From positions 1 through 54,921 of the forward strand of contig LNDV01000007.1 of the NCBI GenBank assembly GCA_001464765.1: 54,921 bases of DNA. Reading direction: 5' to 3'. Made by a program: the position numbers and the translations under genes. The notes beneath the pieces were generated by a model. It was not told where the DNA came from. It made no database searches and worked only from the letters and a program-made list of their open reading frames with translations. Below, piece after piece: positions 47,471 to 54,921 of this stretch (the first letter of the stretch is position 1; every line of letters starts with the position of its first letter). Source of the stretch: Betaproteobacteria bacterium Ga0077526 (GTDB lineage Bacteria; Pseudomonadota; Gammaproteobacteria; Burkholderiales; Ga0077523).

Positions 47471-47485
47471 GCGCGGATCCCGCGC
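47471..47485 (+). other. short perfect hairpin before rpoN
   Basis: GCGCGG-ATC-CCGCGC forms a 6-bp stem with a 3-base loop in the 48-base lptB-rpoN gap. No T-tract follows, so it is unlikely to terminate. It ends 12 bases before the ATG and so borders the ribosome binding site. Confidence 0.4.
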
Positions 47486-47497
47486 CGCAGGTCTCCC

Positions 47498-49015
47498 ATG
47501 AAGCCTTCTCTGCAGCTCAAGCTATCGCAGCATCTCACGCTCACTCCGCAGCTGCAGCAGTCTATTCGCCTGCTTCAACTCTCGACTCTCGAACTGAACC
47601 AGGAGCTGGAACGGTTCCTCCAGGACAACCCCCTGCTGGAGCGAGACGAAGATGGCGAAGAAGCCGCACCGGTCGCCCCCCCACCCACTGCCGAAGGCCC
47701 TCTCACCGCAGACACCCAGGAGTATGACTCTGGCGCGGTCACGTCGACCGTCGAGGCTCCCCCGGAGGATTTCGACGAAGCGCCAGTCGACATGCCGGAG
47801 GTTCCCGATGTGGAAGCCGAGCCGGCCCGTGAGGCCATGGACGAGCCCGACTGGGTCGACGAAGGGAGCTACTCGAGCAGCGGCAGCAACACCGATGGCG
47901 AAGACAATGATTTTCCTCAGGTCGCGTCCGGCGGTCCTTCGCTGCGGGAGCACCTGATGTGGCAGCTCAACATCGCCAACCTCCCGCGGCGGGACAAGCA
48001 GCTTGCAGCGCTCGTGGTCGATTCCCTGGACGACGACGGTTACTTCAAGCAGGACCTCGAAGAACTCGCCGCGATGCTCCCGGCGGAGCTCGATGCCGAT
48101 GCGGACGACATCCAGATCGCCTTGCGCCACGTGCAGCAGCTCGAGCCGGCGGGCGTAGCCGCCCGGACGCTGGCGGAATGTCTGCAACTGCAGCTGGAGG
48201 CCTTCCCGGCAGATGTCCCCTATCGCGCCGAAGCCCTGGCCATCGTGAAGGGACACCTCGATGCTCTCGCCGCAAGGGACTATGCCCGCCTGAAGAAGGT
48301 GCTCCGCTGCGAGGACGACGTCCTTCGCGAAGTGCAGCGACTCATCACCAGCCTGAATCCCCGCCCGGGGCTCGTTTTCTCCAAGGAAGAGGCCCGATAC
48401 GTCGTCGCCGACGTTCTCGTGCGCAAGATCAAGGGAGCGTGGGTCGCCTCTCTCAATCCGGATGCCATGCCGAAACTGCGCATCAACCGGATGTACGCCG
48501 ACATCCTCTCGCGCAATCGGGACTCGAGCTTCCAGCAGTTGTCAGGGCAGCTTCAGGAAGCCAAGTGGCTGATCAAGAACGTGCAGCAGCGTTTCGATAC
48601 CATCCTCCGGGTCTCGCAGTGCATCGTCGATCGCCAGCGCCACTTCTTCGAACATGGTGAAGTCGCGATGCGTCCGCTGGTGCTGCGCGAGATCGCCGAG
48701 ATCCTCGGGCTGCATGAGTCGACTGTGTCGCGGGTGACGACCCAGAAGTTCATGCTCACGCCCCGCGGCATCTTCGAACTCAAGTACTTCTTCGGAAGCC
48801 ACGTCTCGACGGAAACCGGTGGCGCGTGCTCCGCGACGGCGATCCGGGCGCTCATCAAGCAACTCGTCGGCGAGGAAGACTCCCGTCGCCCGCTCTCCGA
48901 CAGCCAGATTTCTGAGATTCTCGGCAAGCAGGGCATTGTGGTGGCCCGCAGGACCATCGCAAAATACCGGGAATCCTTGCAGATTCTGCCGGTCAATCTC
49001 CGCAAGACCATCTGA
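47498..49015 (+). CDS. rpoN: RNA polymerase sigma-54 factor
   Basis: Alternative sigma factor for -24/-12 promoters, dependent on AAA+ activators. The 505-residue product has the Gln/Leu-rich region I (LKLSQHLTLTPQLQQSIRLL), an acidic region II (about 52-140), the core-binding and helix-turn-helix domains (LGLHESTVSRVTTQKF), and the C-terminal RpoN box ARRTIAKYRE at 483-492. It is the likely reader of the sigma-54 sites before mshL and the two prepilin genes. Confidence 0.97.
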   Translation: MKPSLQLKLSQHLTLTPQLQQSIRLLQLSTLELNQELERFLQDNPLLERDEDGEEAAPVAPPPTAEGPLTADTQEYDSGAVTSTVEAPPEDFDEAPVDMPEVPDVEAEPAREAMDEPDWVDEGSYSSSGSNTDGEDNDFPQVASGGPSLREHLMWQLNIANLPRRDKQLAALVVDSLDDDGYFKQDLEELAAMLPAELDADADDIQIALRHVQQLEPAGVAARTLAECLQLQLEAFPADVPYRAEALAIVKGHLDALAARDYARLKKVLRCEDDVLREVQRLITSLNPRPGLVFSKEEARYVVADVLVRKIKGAWVASLNPDAMPKLRINRMYADILSRNRDSSFQQLSGQLQEAKWLIKNVQQRFDTILRVSQCIVDRQRHFFEHGEVAMRPLVLREIAEILGLHESTVSRVTTQKFMLTPRGIFELKYFFGSHVSTETGGACSATAIRALIKQLVGEEDSRRPLSDSQISEILGKQGIVVARRTIAKYRESLQILPVNLRKTI

Positions 49016-49118
49016 TCTCGCCGCCGCCGACATCGGACCCCATCCCGACGTCGGGCGGTTGGGGTTCCGGCAACGGCGCTCTGGACAAACCCGCATTCGT
49101 GGGCGAAGCTTTCAAGCC

Positions 49119-49604
49119 ATGACTCTCGTCTCCAAGCTGCTTCCCGAATCACGCGTCATTGTCGATCTCGACGTGGCCAGCAAGAAGCGCGTCTTTGAAC
49201 ACGCCGGCCTGGTTTTCGAGAACGAACTCGGCGTCGGCGCTTCCACCGTGTTCGAGAGTCTCTTCGCCCGCGAGCGACTGGGATCCACAGGCCTTGGCCA
49301 CGGCATTGCCGTCCCGCATGGGCGAATCAAGGGCCTCCGGGATGCCGCCGGGGCGTTCGTCCGAGTCAAGCACGCCATCCCGTTCGAGGCGCCTGACGGC
49401 AACCCGGTCAAGCTCGTCTTTGTGCTCCTGGTCCCCGAGAAAGCGACCGAGATCCATCTGCAGATCCTGTCCGAACTCGCCGAAATGTTCAGCGACAACG
49501 AGTTGCGCCTGCGGATCGACGCAGCTCGCGACGCCTCCGAAATCCACACCCTGATCACCACCTGGGAGCCCCATGCCCCAGCTCAGCATCGCGCGGCTGT
49601 TTGA
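49119..49604 (+). CDS. ptsN: PTS IIA-like nitrogen-regulatory protein PtsN
   Basis: EIIA-Ntr of the regulatory nitrogen phosphotransferase chain. The 161-residue PTS IIA type 2 domain has the phospho-acceptor H67 in HGIAVPHGRI. It follows rpoN after 103 bases; the hibernation factor gene hpf that often lies between them is absent. It overlaps hprK by 32 bases. Confidence 0.95.
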   Translation: MTLVSKLLPESRVIVDLDVASKKRVFEHAGLVFENELGVGASTVFESLFARERLGSTGLGHGIAVPHGRIKGLRDAAGAFVRVKHAIPFEAPDGNPVKLVFVLLVPEKATEIHLQILSELAEMFSDNELRLRIDAARDASEIHTLITTWEPHAPAQHRAAV

Positions 49605-50517
49605 CGACAACCGTCTGGAACTGAAGCTCACCTGGCAGCACGGAGACCGGGACAGCGGTCCTACGCTTGATTCGCAGCGCATCCGCGGTTCCAGCAAAGG
49701 CCTGATCGGCCACCTGAATTACATCCATCCGAACTGGATCCAGATCTTCAGCCACACCGAAGCCGAGTACTTCGCGGGGCTCGCCCCGGACGCCCGGGAA
49801 GAAGTCCTGTTCAAGCTCGTCGCCAGCGGCACCGCCTGCCTGATCCTTAGCGATGGCGAGAAGGCTCCCGACTTCCTCACGGAGCTCGCGACGCGCATGA
49901 AGGTCCCGATGCTCGCCTCGCCGATCCCGAGCCTGCAGATCATCTGGTTCATCCGCACTTATCTCGGTCGGGAACTCGCCGAGTTCGTCACACGGCACGG
50001 TGTTCTGCTCGACGTTCTCGGGATGGGCGTACTCCTGACGGGCGACAGCGGTGTCGGCAAGAGCGAGCTGGCGCTGGAACTCATCACGCGAGGCAGCGGC
50101 CTGGTCGCGGATGACGTCGTGGAGCTCTATCACGTCGCCCCGCAGACACTAGAAGGGCGCAGCCCCGAGATGCTGAAGGATTTCCTCGAGGTGCGCGGCC
50201 TCGGGATGCTCAACATCCGCACCATCTTCGGCGAGACGGCCGTCCGCATCCGCAAGAATCTCAAGCTCATCGTCCAACTGGAGCGCCCGGTCGGCGGACA
50301 TGTCCCAGGCCTGGAACGTCTGCCCCTTCACGCAAGTACCGAGGAGATAATGGGGGTCGCCGTGCGCAAGGTGCAGTTGCCTGTGGCCGCCGGACGCAAC
50401 CTTGCCGTTCTCGTCGAAGCGGCAGTGCGCAACTACGTGCTGCAACTCCGGGGCATCGACAGCACCCACGAATTCATCCGCCGTCAGGAACAGCACCTGG
50501 CGGACGGCGACACCTGA
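49573..50517 (+). CDS. hprK: HPr kinase/phosphorylase
   Basis: Bifunctional enzyme acting on a serine of HPr; in proteobacteria it belongs to a regulatory PTS not used for sugar uptake. The 314-residue product has an N-terminal domain and a C-terminal kinase with H142 (TRHGVLLDVLG), the P-loop GDSGVGKS at 157-164 and the signature RGLGMLNIRTIFGE. The partner HPr gene is not within the window. Confidence 0.95.
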   Translation: MPQLSIARLFDDNRLELKLTWQHGDRDSGPTLDSQRIRGSSKGLIGHLNYIHPNWIQIFSHTEAEYFAGLAPDAREEVLFKLVASGTACLILSDGEKAPDFLTELATRMKVPMLASPIPSLQIIWFIRTYLGRELAEFVTRHGVLLDVLGMGVLLTGDSGVGKSELALELITRGSGLVADDVVELYHVAPQTLEGRSPEMLKDFLEVRGLGMLNIRTIFGETAVRIRKNLKLIVQLERPVGGHVPGLERLPLHASTEEIMGVAVRKVQLPVAAGRNLAVLVEAAVRNYVLQLRGIDSTHEFIRRQEQHLADGDT

Positions 50518-50526
50518 GCGTCAAAC

Positions 50527-51390
50527 ATGCGTCTGGTCATCATCAGCGGGTTGTCCGGATCGGGCAAGAGCATCGCGCTCAATGTCCTCGAGGACAACGG
50601 CTACTACGTGGTCGACAATCTGCCGGCCAAGCTGCTGCTCTCTCTCGTCGACTATCTGGAGCACGCCGGCTACGCGCGGGCCGCGATCAGTGTGGACGTC
50701 CGGAGCGGGCAAGGACTGGAAGAACTCCCGGACATCGTCAATCAGGTCAAGCGCCGCATGCTTGATCTCAAGGTGATGTTCCTCGAGGCCAAGACCGACA
50801 CCCTCGTGAAGCGATTCTCCGAGACGCGCCGGCGCCACCCGTTGTCCGAGACCGGCGGTACTTTGCCGGAATGCATCGAGCGCGAGCGAGAGCTGCTCGA
50901 ACCGCTGAAGGCTGTCGCCCATCGGATCGACACGAGCGATCTCTCGGCGAATGCGCTGCGCGGCTGGATCAAGGAGTTCGTCAGCGCGAGCGCCCATGCC
51001 GGCCTCACTCTGCTGGTGGAGTCCTTCGGATTCAAGCACGGGATTCCCCTGGACGCCGACTACGTGTTCGATGTCCGATGCCTGCCCAACCCGCACTACG
51101 ATGAGCGTTTGCGGCTGCTGACCGGCCGCGATTCCGCCGTGGCCAAGTTTCTGCGCGATTCGGAGGTAGTCGGCGCAATGCTGGATGACATCCGGGGCTT
51201 CGTGGAACGCTGGCTGCCCTGCTTCGAGCGGGACAATCGGAGCTACCTCACCATCGCCATCGGCTGTACAGGTGGCCGCCATCGCTCGGTGTACATGGCG
51301 GAAGCGCTGGCCGCACATTTCCAGGCCGAGCGCACGGTCCTGCTCCGACACCGCGAGCTCACCAGCGCCGAACTGCTGCCGCGCAAGTGA
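50527..51390 (+). CDS. rapZ: RNase adapter protein RapZ
   Basis: P-loop protein of 287 residues; in E. coli RapZ guides RNase E to the GlmZ small RNA and controls glucosamine-6-phosphate synthesis. The P-loop GLSGSGKS lies at 8-15, and the C-terminal domain contains [10 protein letters not shown] and [12 protein letters not shown]. It is 9 bases after hprK. Whether a GlmZ-like RNA exists in this organism is unknown. Confidence 0.95.
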   Translation: MRLVIISGLSGSGKSIALNVLEDNGYYVVDNLPAKLLLSLVDYLEHAGYARAAISVDVRSGQGLEELPDIVNQVKRRMLDLKVMFLEAKTDTLVKRFSETRRRHPLSETGGTLPECIERERELLEPLKAVAHRIDTSDLSANALRGWIKEFVSASAHAGLTLLVESFGFKHGIPLDADYVFDVRCLPNPHYDERLRLLTGRDSAVAKFLRDSEVVGAMLDDIRGFVERWLPCFERDNRSYLTIAIGCTGGRHRSVYMAEALAAHFQAERTVLLRHRELTSAELLPRK

Positions 51391-51971
51391 TCCTTCCCCT
51401 TCGCCTCGCCGGTTTCTTACTGGCCTCGACCTTGGCGGCGTTCATCGACGGCGTCATGGCAGCGGAATGGGAGCGCGTGCCTTCAGCGGGCAACGACCTG
51501 CACTACTACGACCGTTCCAAGATCACCATCCAGGGCGATGAGATCGTCTACTGGCGCAAGGTCGTCCTCGCCAGCCCGACCCGTGTCCGTTCCGGTGTCA
51601 CCCGTTCTGCGATCTACCAGGAACGGATCCACTGCCGCAACCACACGCTGAAGAGCCTCGGATGGCAGCTGTTCGCCGCGGACGGCGCGGCCCTCGAAGG
51701 CGCCACGACGACAGAGGGGGAGGCCGTCGCCATCGTGCCGGAAACCATTGGTGATCGATTCCAGTCCGCCATGTGCGAACTTGTCGAGGCGCGCCGTCGC
51801 CAGCAGGCGGAGTTCGCCCGCGAGGAGACGCTCCTGTCCGCCAAGCGAAAGGAACTCGAAGCACTGCGCGCAGAAGTGGATCGTCTCGAAGAGAGTGTTG
51901 CGCGCCTCCGCGCACGTGAAAGCGCGCTGGGCGACAAGCCCACCGAGCAAACCGCAGCCACACCCCAATGA
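51387..51971 (+). CDS. exported protein with surface-adhesin-E-like N-terminus and coiled coil
   Basis: Not firmly assigned. The 194-residue product starts with GTG overlapping the rapZ stop, has a signal peptide (about 1-26, ending GVMAA) and a domain with [20 protein letters not shown], resembling surface-adhesin protein E-like domains. One conserved-looking Cys pair (C74 and C128) may form a disulfide. A charged coiled coil occupies about 135-185. It lies between rapZ and ubiX and overlaps ubiX by four bases. Confidence 0.7.
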   Translation: MILPLRLAGFLLASTLAAFIDGVMAAEWERVPSAGNDLHYYDRSKITIQGDEIVYWRKVVLASPTRVRSGVTRSAIYQERIHCRNHTLKSLGWQLFAADGAALEGATTTEGEAVAIVPETIGDRFQSAMCELVEARRRQQAEFAREETLLSAKRKELEALRAEVDRLEESVARLRARESALGDKPTEQTAATPQ

Positions 51972-52612
51972 CCCCCGCCCGCAACGCCATCGCACTCGCG
52001 TTCACCGGAGCGTCGGGCATGCCCTACGGGCTTCGCCTGCTGGAGTGCCTCATCCGCGCGGGAGAGCCGGTCTGGCTAGTCTACTCACAGGTCGCCCAGA
52101 TCGTGGCACACCAGGAGATGGGGCTGCGCCTGCCGACCCAGCCGCGCGAGGCCCAGCGCCACTTCACGGAACTCTACGGCGCGGCGGAAGGCCAGTTGCG
52201 GGTCTTCGGCCGTGACGACTGGTATGCCCCGCTGGCGTCCGGATCCAACGCGCCGCGCGCGATGGTGATCTGCCCCTGCTCCATGGGCACGGTCGCCTCG
52301 ATCGCAGCCGGACTCGCGGACAACCTCATCGAACGCGCCGCCGACGTAGTGCTCAAGGAGCGGCGGCGGCTCGTCATCGTGCCAAGGGAGACGCCGTTCT
52401 CCACGTTGCATCTCGAGAACATGCTCAAGCTCTCCCGGAACGGGGCGGTCATCCTTCCTGCCAACCCCGGCTTCTACCTCCGTCCCCAGTCGGTCGATGA
52501 ACTGGTGGACTTCATCGTCGCCCGGGTACTCGATCATCTGGACATCGATAATGATCTCGTCCGCCGCTGGTCGGATGACGGCTCACCGCAGAACGGTCCG
52601 GAAGGCACCTAG
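51968..52612 (+). CDS. ubiX: flavin prenyltransferase UbiX
   Basis: Makes the prenylated FMN cofactor needed by the decarboxylase UbiD in ubiquinone synthesis. The 214-residue product has the flavin-binding [15 protein letters not shown] start, the [15 protein letters not shown] segment and [15 protein letters not shown], all typical of UbiX. It overlaps the upstream gene as ATGA. Confidence 0.95.
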   Translation: MTPARNAIALAFTGASGMPYGLRLLECLIRAGEPVWLVYSQVAQIVAHQEMGLRLPTQPREAQRHFTELYGAAEGQLRVFGRDDWYAPLASGSNAPRAMVICPCSMGTVASIAAGLADNLIERAADVVLKERRRLVIVPRETPFSTLHLENMLKLSRNGAVILPANPGFYLRPQSVDELVDFIVARVLDHLDIDNDLVRRWSDDGSPQNGPEGT

Positions 52613-53194
52613 TTGGAAACCCGTCTGCATCTGCCCATCTTCCCGTTGAACACCGTCCTGTTTCCGGGAGGCGTCCTGCCGCTCAAGATCTTCGAGCAGC
52701 GCTATCTCGACATGACCAAGCGCTGTCTGAGGGACGAGTCACCGTTTGGTGTCTGTCTGATCAGCGAGGGGCAGGAAGTCGGGAAGCCGGCGCTGCCCGC
52801 GGACGTCGGCAGCATCGCCCGCATCACGCAGTGGGATATGCCTAAGCTCGGCATCTTTCATCTGATCACCCGCGGCGAAGACCGGTTTCGGGTCCTGACC
52901 GCACAGCCACAGCCGGATGGCCTGCTGATGGGGGAAGTCGTGCGTCTGGACCCTGAGCCCGCGACGGCGGTGGCGCAACGGCATCAGCCCTGTATCGACG
53001 TGCTGCGCAGGCTCGTCGAGAATCTCGGCGAGGAACACTTCCCCGGCCCCCACGCCTTCGAGGACGCAACCTGGGTGGGCTATCGCCTCGCCGAACTGCT
53101 GCCGCTGGACCTCATGGAGAAACAGCGCATGCTCGTGGCGAACGACCCGATCGGACGCCTCGACCGCATCCTGCATCTACTCAAGCGGGGCTGA
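52613..53194 (+). CDS. LON substrate-binding domain protein
   Basis: Stand-alone Lon N-terminal (LON/PUA-like) domain protein of 193 residues, without ATPase or protease parts. It shows LPIFPLNTVLFPGGVLPLKIFE, GVCLISEGQE and the later helical region. The start is a TTG immediately after the ubiX stop codon. Its role is not known. Its end overlaps mutY, transcribed the other way, by 18 bases. Confidence 0.85.
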   Translation: METRLHLPIFPLNTVLFPGGVLPLKIFEQRYLDMTKRCLRDESPFGVCLISEGQEVGKPALPADVGSIARITQWDMPKLGIFHLITRGEDRFRVLTAQPQPDGLLMGEVVRLDPEPATAVAQRHQPCIDVLRRLVENLGEEHFPGPHAFEDATWVGYRLAELLPLDLMEKQRMLVANDPIGRLDRILHLLKRG

Positions 53195-54289
53195 GGCCGC
53201 CAGCGCGGCGAGAATTCTTCGCACGGGCGCCGGCACGCCGGCATCCATCGCATCCCGCAACGGTATCCAGATCGCATCCGCGTCCGCCGGGAACAACGTG
53301 CTGCACGTCACTTCCGTGACCCAGGGCTGCATCGTCAGAGTGTAGTGAGTGAATCCGTGCTCCAGCTCTGCAAGTGGCTGCAGCAAGCCCATGGCAAGTC
53401 CGTACTTTTCCCGCCCTGCGCGTTCCAGACCCTCGCGGTCGTCTCCCTCGGGCAGGCTCCACAGTCCGCCCCAGATTCCTTGCGGCGGTCGCTTTTCCAG
53501 GAGTATCTGCCCGGCGCGCATCGCAAGGAGGAACGCCTTGCGCCGGTGTGGCCTGTCCGTCTTCGGTCTCGGTGTGGGCAACTGCTCGACCACCCCGGCA
53601 CGCAGCCCGCGACAGCCGGCCGCCAGAGGACACGCGACACAATTCGGCCGGCCACGCGTGCACACGAGACTGCCGAGATCCATCAAGCCCTGCGTGTAGG
53701 CCTCGACATCCCGCTCGGGCAGGACAGATTCCGCGAGGTCCCACAGCGTGTTCTCGACGCCCTTCTCGCCCGGCCAGCCGTGCACCGCGAACGCTCTCGA
53801 CAGCACTCGCTTCACGTTGCCGTCGAGAATTGCTGCGCGGACCCCGAAGGAGAACACGGCAACCGCAGCCGCCGTCGAGCGGCCGATACCCGGAAGCGCG
53901 GCCAGTGCCTGCGGGGTGCGGGGAAACTCGCCAGCGAAATCCTCGACGATGACTCTTGCCGCGCGATGGAGGTTCCTGGCGCGAGCGTAATAGCCGAGCC
54001 CGCTCCACGCCTGCATCACATCATCCACCGGCGCGCGACCGAGTGCGCCGACGTCGGGATACCGCGCCATGAAGCGCTCGAAGTACGGAATGACCGCCGT
54101 GACCTGGGTCTGCTGCAGCATGATCTCGGACACCCAGATCCGGTAGGGATCACGGTCGCGTTGCCATGGCAATTCGTGACGACCATGCACCCGCTGCCAC
54201 TTCACGAGCACCGCTGCAAAGTCGGTCCACGGCTCGCCCGTGGGCACCGTCGGCACGGCATCGAAAAGGGAGGCCGACTTGGCGTTCAA
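53177..54289 (-). CDS. mutY: adenine DNA glycosylase MutY
   Basis: Removes adenine mispaired with 8-oxoguanine. The 370-residue product has catalytic E55 (VSEIMLQQTQ), the helix-hairpin-helix LPGIGRSTA, catalytic D156 (AILDGNV) and the [4Fe-4S] ligands C210, C217, C220 and C226 in the C-X6-C-X2-C-X5-C pattern. A C-terminal NUDIX-like domain that recognises 8-oxoguanine follows (about 235-365). The 10-20 residues before the catalytic domain are variable, so the start is less certain. Confidence 0.95.
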   Translation of the reverse strand: MNAKSASLFDAVPTVPTGEPWTDFAAVLVKWQRVHGRHELPWQRDRDPYRIWVSEIMLQQTQVTAVIPYFERFMARYPDVGALGRAPVDDVMQAWSGLGYYARARNLHRAARVIVEDFAGEFPRTPQALAALPGIGRSTAAAVAVFSFGVRAAILDGNVKRVLSRAFAVHGWPGEKGVENTLWDLAESVLPERDVEAYTQGLMDLGSLVCTRGRPNCVACPLAAGCRGLRAGVVEQLPTPRPKTDRPHRRKAFLLAMRAGQILLEKRPPQGIWGGLWSLPEGDDREGLERAGREKYGLAMGLLQPLAELEHGFTHYTLTMQPWVTEVTCSTLFPADADAIWIPLRDAMDAGVPAPVRRILAALAASAPLE

Positions 54290-54375
54290 GGCAGTGAGGT
54301 CCGAGGAAAGCCTCGCGGAGATCGAGCGCGGGAGTCAGGCACCGGCCGTTCGACCGCGCGCTCCCATGCGAAGAC

Positions 54376-54765
54376 TCACTCCTCCGGCGGGTTGCACTGA
54401 CGGGACCACTCGTACACCAGATCCAGAGCCGGCTTGCGGCGAATGCCGTACTTGCGGATCTGCATCATCGCAGCCTCTTCGGTGCCTTGCTTGGCCACCT
54501 TCCGGCCGTAGCCAATATCGTCGAGCGCACCCACGAGAACATCGCCTTCCTTCAAAGACAGCGGGGTCAGGCGCATGACGATGCCGTGTCCGGCCTCGTT
54601 CCGCGTCACGATGAAATCGCACCGTTCGTGAGTCCAGACGACTTCCGCCGTGACGGGCTCGCGAGCGTTGGCGGCGGAGGCGAGAACGATCGCCACCAGT
54701 GCGCCGCACAGGCGGAATGGCGTTCGGATGGTTCTGGGAAAGGCAATGGGCAGGAAGGAAAGCAT
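54376..54765 (-). CDS. small exported protein of unknown function
   Basis: Not recognised. From the ATG at 54765, preceded by GGAG at 9 bases, it has 129 residues with a signal peptide ending near ASAANA. A mature part of about 95 residues with two cysteines (ERCDF and RQCNPP) could form a disulfide. A GTG at 54795 would add ten residues. It lies 86 bases upstream of mutY on the same strand. Confidence 0.6.
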   Translation of the reverse strand: MLSFLPIAFPRTIRTPFRLCGALVAIVLASAANAREPVTAEVVWTHERCDFIVTRNEAGHGIVMRLTPLSLKEGDVLVGALDDIGYGRKVAKQGTEEAAMMQIRKYGIRRKPALDLVYEWSRQCNPPEE

Positions 54766-54921
54766 CGGTGAGGGCTCCGCGGTGGCAGGGGTCACGCCGA
54801 AGATCCCTCGTACCTCGCGCTGCGCATTCAGAAGGAAGGTCGGACACGACAGCAGCGTCTGACGCTGCTCCGACTGCGGAGTTCGCGCGACAGGACAGAG
54901 ATGGAGCGGGTGAAGGGAACA

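Noticed and set aside
47466..47474. CGCTCTTTA upstream of rpoN as a boxA antitermination site
   Set aside because: It matches the core of boxA but there is no rRNA-type promoter or leader context, and the similarity stops after nine bases.

Overview
This 55 kb window is chromosomal DNA from a GC-rich Gram-negative bacterium, most likely a betaproteobacterium. The main evidence is gene order: ibaG-murA-hisGDCBHAFIE-HIT-tatABC run in one direction, and kdsD-kdsC-lptCAB-rpoN-ptsN-hprK-rapZ run in the other. Other pointers are the short form of HisG, an HPr kinase (HprK) gene beside ptsN, and an Mla lipid-transport operon. No insertion sequence, phage gene, CRISPR array or tRNA was seen. Both edges cut through larger units.

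Layout. (1) 1-182: promoter and boxA leader of an rRNA operon pointing out of the window to the left, just behind tyrS. (2) 182-6125: tyrS, an M23 peptidoglycan peptidase, erpA, a bactofilin, rpsI-rplM and a membrane-anchored HtrA-type protease. (3) 6167-21501: a long leftward run of about 20 genes, in transcription order mlaFEDCB, an ABC-2 exporter pair, ibaG, murA, the whole histidine pathway hisGDCBHAFIE, hinT and tatABC. Many neighbours overlap by a few bases. (4) 21616-41774: a 20 kb block encoding an MSHA-like type IV pilus or pseudopilus machine: AAA ATPase MshM, secretin MshL, TPR protein MshN, assembly ATPase MshE, platform MshG, MshI/J/K-like inner-membrane assembly proteins and four pilin-like proteins. 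The block also encodes a sigma-54 response regulator, a multi-spanning histidine kinase, an ABC ATPase and a separate ABC permease. (5) 41782-51390: a Kef-type cation/proton antiporter, Kdo synthesis (kdsD, kdsC), lipopolysaccharide export (lptC, lptA, lptB), rpoN (sigma-54), ptsN, hprK and rapZ. (6) 51387-54795: a coiled-coil exported protein, ubiX, a LON-domain protein, mutY and a small exported protein.

Most notable point. In E. coli the murA-ibaG-mla genes and the kdsD-lpt-rpoN genes sit next to each other, diverging, with only a cation antiporter between them. Here the same two arms are present and the 20 kb pilus block lies between them. Three sites with -24/-12 (GG-N10-GC) spacing lie at the positions expected for sigma-54 promoters. 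One is in front of the secretin operon, and one is in front of each of two paralogous major-type prepilins. The activator (22465-23919) and the sigma factor (47498-49015) are both encoded in the window. I infer a self-contained, sigma-54-controlled surface fibre system that has settled inside an envelope-biogenesis locus. Its kinase and response regulator lie at opposite ends, each paired with one half of an ABC transporter.

Coordinates of many starts were adjusted from the longest open frame using family N-termini, Shine-Dalgarno sequences and overlaps. Functions are inferred from recognisable motifs only; no database search was possible.
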